Positions 40,477 to 42,148 of a DNA stretch of 42,148 bases are shown here, piece by piece. Numbering within the stretch: position 1 is the first letter of the stretch; every line of letters starts with the position of its first letter. The notes beneath the pieces are model-generated. The model searched no databases, had not been told where the DNA came from, and saw only the letters and a program-made list of their open reading frames with translations. The position numbers were made by a program, and so were the translations under genes. The stretch spans positions 1-42,148 of the forward strand of contig JAZRZU010000093.1 of the NCBI GenBank assembly GCA_045601465.1, given 5' to 3'. The stretch comes from RGIG3009 sp045601465. GTDB lineage: Bacteria; Bacillota; Clostridia; Oscillospirales; Acutalibacteraceae.

Positions 40477-41820
40477 TTATAAAACAGTCAACAAATTGTT
40501 TGATTCAGCATTATCATTTAAATAACTGTAACTATAAAACGCAAATCCCGGTATCTTTTTCGAACGAAGATACAAAACCGAACGTTTTAAAACGTCGTTG
40601 TGGGTAGCCCATTCTGTCTTTCCAGTCCCGGCATACGGATCACTGGATAAACCCGCTTTGTAATTTGCAAGACCGACGTATAGCGTTACCGATGCGTGAC
40701 GTTTATACGATAACCAGGTATCGGTCATCTTGTCAAACGGGCTTCCTTGATGCTCAAAGCCGGTATAGATTTGCGGACAAATGTAATCAATATATCCACT
40801 CTCAGCCATCCATTTTTTGGGGTCGGCATATAATTTTTTGTAAGTATTATCGGCATTTACCGCAGGGGATACACCGAAAATTCGACCTTTCGCTTGGGTA
40901 ATGGTATGCGTTGCAGAAATCAACGAATCGACTGCGGCACGACGCCAGTTCGCAATGGAAAGCTGGCCTCCGCTTTTTTTATATGCCTCATAATCGACAT
41001 TTTCGTAACTATATATCGTGTTTTCTTCCAGCACATCGGAGGGATAAAAATAGTCATCATATTGTATACCGTCAATCGCATAGTTGTTTACTAATTCACG
41101 AATACCGTTTAGTATCAGTTGCTGTGCTTTTGATGAAGTGGGTACATAATAGTACCGTTTGTCTTTGTCAGAAAACGTGGGGATCCCATTTACTAAATAG
41201 GTTGTATTCTTCCCCGCCCGATACGGATTTACCCAAGCGTGCAGCGAGATTCCACGTTGGTGTGCAATCTGCACAGCATACGCTAACGGGTCAAAACCAG
41301 CATCCAACAATTTTTTAGCTGTTGCAGCGGGTTTAAAATAGGAAGATTTATAATAGGCATCGCTATTGGCTCTCACATGAAAAAATACCGTATTGAGTTT
41401 AAACTTAACCGCCGTATCGAAAATGCCGGCGATTGCTTTTTTTGCCTGATCCACGGTCTTGCAGGATTGAAGTAATTTATCCAGCTCAATATAGGACACC
41501 CAGGTTGCACGAAACTCACCCGAAGTTTGTGTAGATGGCTTTTTGGTCGTGGTTGTTACGGTAGTGGTAGTGGTTGTCGTAGTTGTAATTGGTTTGGTAG
41601 TTGTAGTATTGAGAGGGTTCTTTATCGTTTCTCCGGTTGTATCGGTGGTTGTCAAAACGGTAGTTGATGTGGAGGTAGGAGTTGTTTCACTACCGGATGT
41701 TCCCCCTGTTGAAGCAACAGGAATAACAACAGTGCCGGATGTGCTTGGCTCTTTCTTTGTACCGCAAGCCGAAATGCCAAGTACCACAAAACTGAGCAAA
41801 AGGGCCAAAAATCGATTCAC
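40477..41820 (-). CDS. GHL10/DUF187-family glycoside-hydrolase-like lipoprotein
   Basis: A 447-residue lipoprotein. The signal peptide ends in the lipobox GISAC (Cys19), followed by a Thr/Ser-rich linker (about 20-95, with a run of nine or more Thr) and a GHL10 domain: EFRATWVSYIELDKLL, HAWVNPYRAG, IDGIQYDDYFYP (the likely acidic catalytic pair) and GYIDYICPQIYTGFEH. The family is thought to cleave glycans, probably peptidoglycan-related, but substrates are unproven. The GTG at 41820 has GGAGG seven bases upstream. It lies 15 bases before the amidase fusion, so the two are co-transcribed. Confidence 0.9.
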   Translation of the reverse strand: MNRFLALLLSFVVLGISACGTKKEPSTSGTVVIPVASTGGTSGSETTPTSTSTTVLTTTDTTGETIKNPLNTTTTKPITTTTTTTTTVTTTTKKPSTQTSGEFRATWVSYIELDKLLQSCKTVDQAKKAIAGIFDTAVKFKLNTVFFHVRANSDAYYKSSYFKPAATAKKLLDAGFDPLAYAVQIAHQRGISLHAWVNPYRAGKNTTYLVNGIPTFSDKDKRYYYVPTSSKAQQLILNGIRELVNNYAIDGIQYDDYFYPSDVLEENTIYSYENVDYEAYKKSGGQLSIANWRRAAVDSLISATHTITQAKGRIFGVSPAVNADNTYKKLYADPKKWMAESGYIDYICPQIYTGFEHQGSPFDKMTDTWLSYKRHASVTLYVGLANYKAGLSSDPYAGTGKTEWATHNDVLKRSVLYLRSKKIPGFAFYSYSYLNDNAESNNLLTVL

Positions 41821-41842
41821 CAAAACACCTCCAATATGTACT

Positions 41843-41871
41843 ATCATACCAAAAAATAATTCTACATGCAA
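41843..41871 (-). promoter_or_regulatory. Predicted promoter of the lipoprotein-amidase operon
   Basis: On the minus strand TTGCAT (-35) and TATGAT (-10) are 17 bases apart, with the -10 box 22 bases before the GTG start. Confidence 0.65.
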
Positions 41872-41945
41872 CCATTTCCGACAAATAAGCGTTGTTAGTT
41901 TTTGCCTGTGGATAAGATACTATATGAGCCTATTTAAAAAATGAT

Positions 41946-41974
41946 TTGCATTTTCCAACAAAGTGTGATACACT
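41946..41974 (+). promoter_or_regulatory. Predicted promoter of tRNA-Leu
   Basis: TTGCAT (-35) and TACACT (-10, extended by TGA) are 17 bases apart, ten bases before the mature tRNA end. The -35 hexamer is the same as in the divergent lipoprotein promoter. Confidence 0.65.
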
Positions 41975-41984
41975 ATGAAACAAT

Positions 41985-42066
41985 GCGGGCGTGGTGGAAT
42001 GGCAGACACGTTGGTCTTAGGAGCCAATGCGCAAGCGTGCAAGTTCAAGTCTTGTCGCCCGCACCA
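41985..42066 (+). tRNA. tRNA-Leu (anticodon UAG)
   Basis: The acceptor stem GCGGGCG (41985-41991) pairs with CGCCCGC (42056-42062), followed by A and an encoded CCA. The anticodon arm TTGGT-CTTAGGA-GCCAA gives the anticodon TAG, reading CUA-family leucine codons. A long class II variable arm (around TGCGCAAGCG) and the T-arm CAAG-TTCAAGT-CTTG complete a leucine tRNA. Confidence 0.95.
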
Positions 42067-42074
42067 ACGTATTG

Positions 42075-42117
42075 AAACCCGAATGTTTTACCGATTGGCA
42101 AAACATTCGGGTTTGTT
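42075..42117 (+). terminator. Terminator after tRNA-Leu
   Basis: AAACCCGAATGTTTT pairs with AAAACATTCGGGTTT around a ten-base loop, then GTTGTTT. The T run is interrupted but the stem is long and perfect. Confidence 0.8.
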
Positions 42118-42148
42118 GTTTATCATCAAAACTTTTACTTGAACACCT

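Noticed and set aside
41540..41660. GTT/GTA-rich repeat as a CRISPR or satellite array
   Set aside because: It is the reverse strand of the Thr-rich linker codons, with no regular repeat-spacer units.

Overview
The window looks like a chromosomal segment from an anaerobic, fermentative member of the Clostridia (Firmicutes), plausibly from the Oscillospiraceae/Ruminococcaceae neighbourhood. The evidence is AGGAGG-type ribosome binding sites with some GTG/TTG starts, a Rex redox repressor, ferredoxin-linked redox enzymes, Thr-rich linkers on secreted proteins, and a recognisable but broken spoIIID. This placement is inference. No insertion sequence, phage gene, CRISPR array or rRNA was seen.

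Region 1 (1-11971, minus strand) is the striking part. It reads, in transcription order, rex, a lactate/malate dehydrogenase, hdrB, hdrC, hdrA, flxD, flxC, flxB, flxA, a fumarate-reductase iron-sulfur subunit, a fumarate-reductase flavoprotein, an AspT/SucE-type transporter and pckA (cut by the window edge). Genes overlap or are at most about 75 bases apart, and no convincing internal terminator was seen. HdrABC plus FlxABCD is a known NADH-oxidising, flavin-based electron-bifurcating module. Here it is followed directly by a soluble fumarate reductase, with PEP carboxykinase, a dehydrogenase carrying the malate-type specificity residue, and a putative succinate exporter. I read it as a redox-controlled PEP-to-succinate branch in which NADH oxidation may be split between fumarate and ferredoxin. 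Fumarase is not in the window.

Region 2 (11972-12477) holds the rex promoter, palindromic candidate operators, a terminator and a truncated spoIIID remnant.

Region 3 (12478-18831, minus) is a tight cluster: a DUF368 lipid-carrier translocase, murD, two tandem M42 aminopeptidases, a GNAT acetyltransferase and a methionine-gamma-lyase-like PLP enzyme. Divergent from it are an HD-domain hydrolase and rlmD (plus), ending at a strong terminator.

Region 4 (20895-26958, minus) is a housekeeping operon, cca, prfC, an ArsC-like protein, mutY, dCMP deaminase, an SDR reductase and a small membrane protein. Three of its junctions are ATGA stop/start overlaps.

Region 5 (27096-36559, plus) encodes a phosphodiester glycosidase, a membrane-anchored unknown with a Thr-rich tail, a DUF2079 membrane protein, asnS, an aspartate aminotransferase of the MocR-like (Ic) type, and secD-secF. 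Region 6 (36614-41820, minus) has birA (TTG start), a large GHL10-like/amidase fusion and a GHL10 lipoprotein. A tRNA-Leu(UAG) gene and its terminator close the window on the plus strand.
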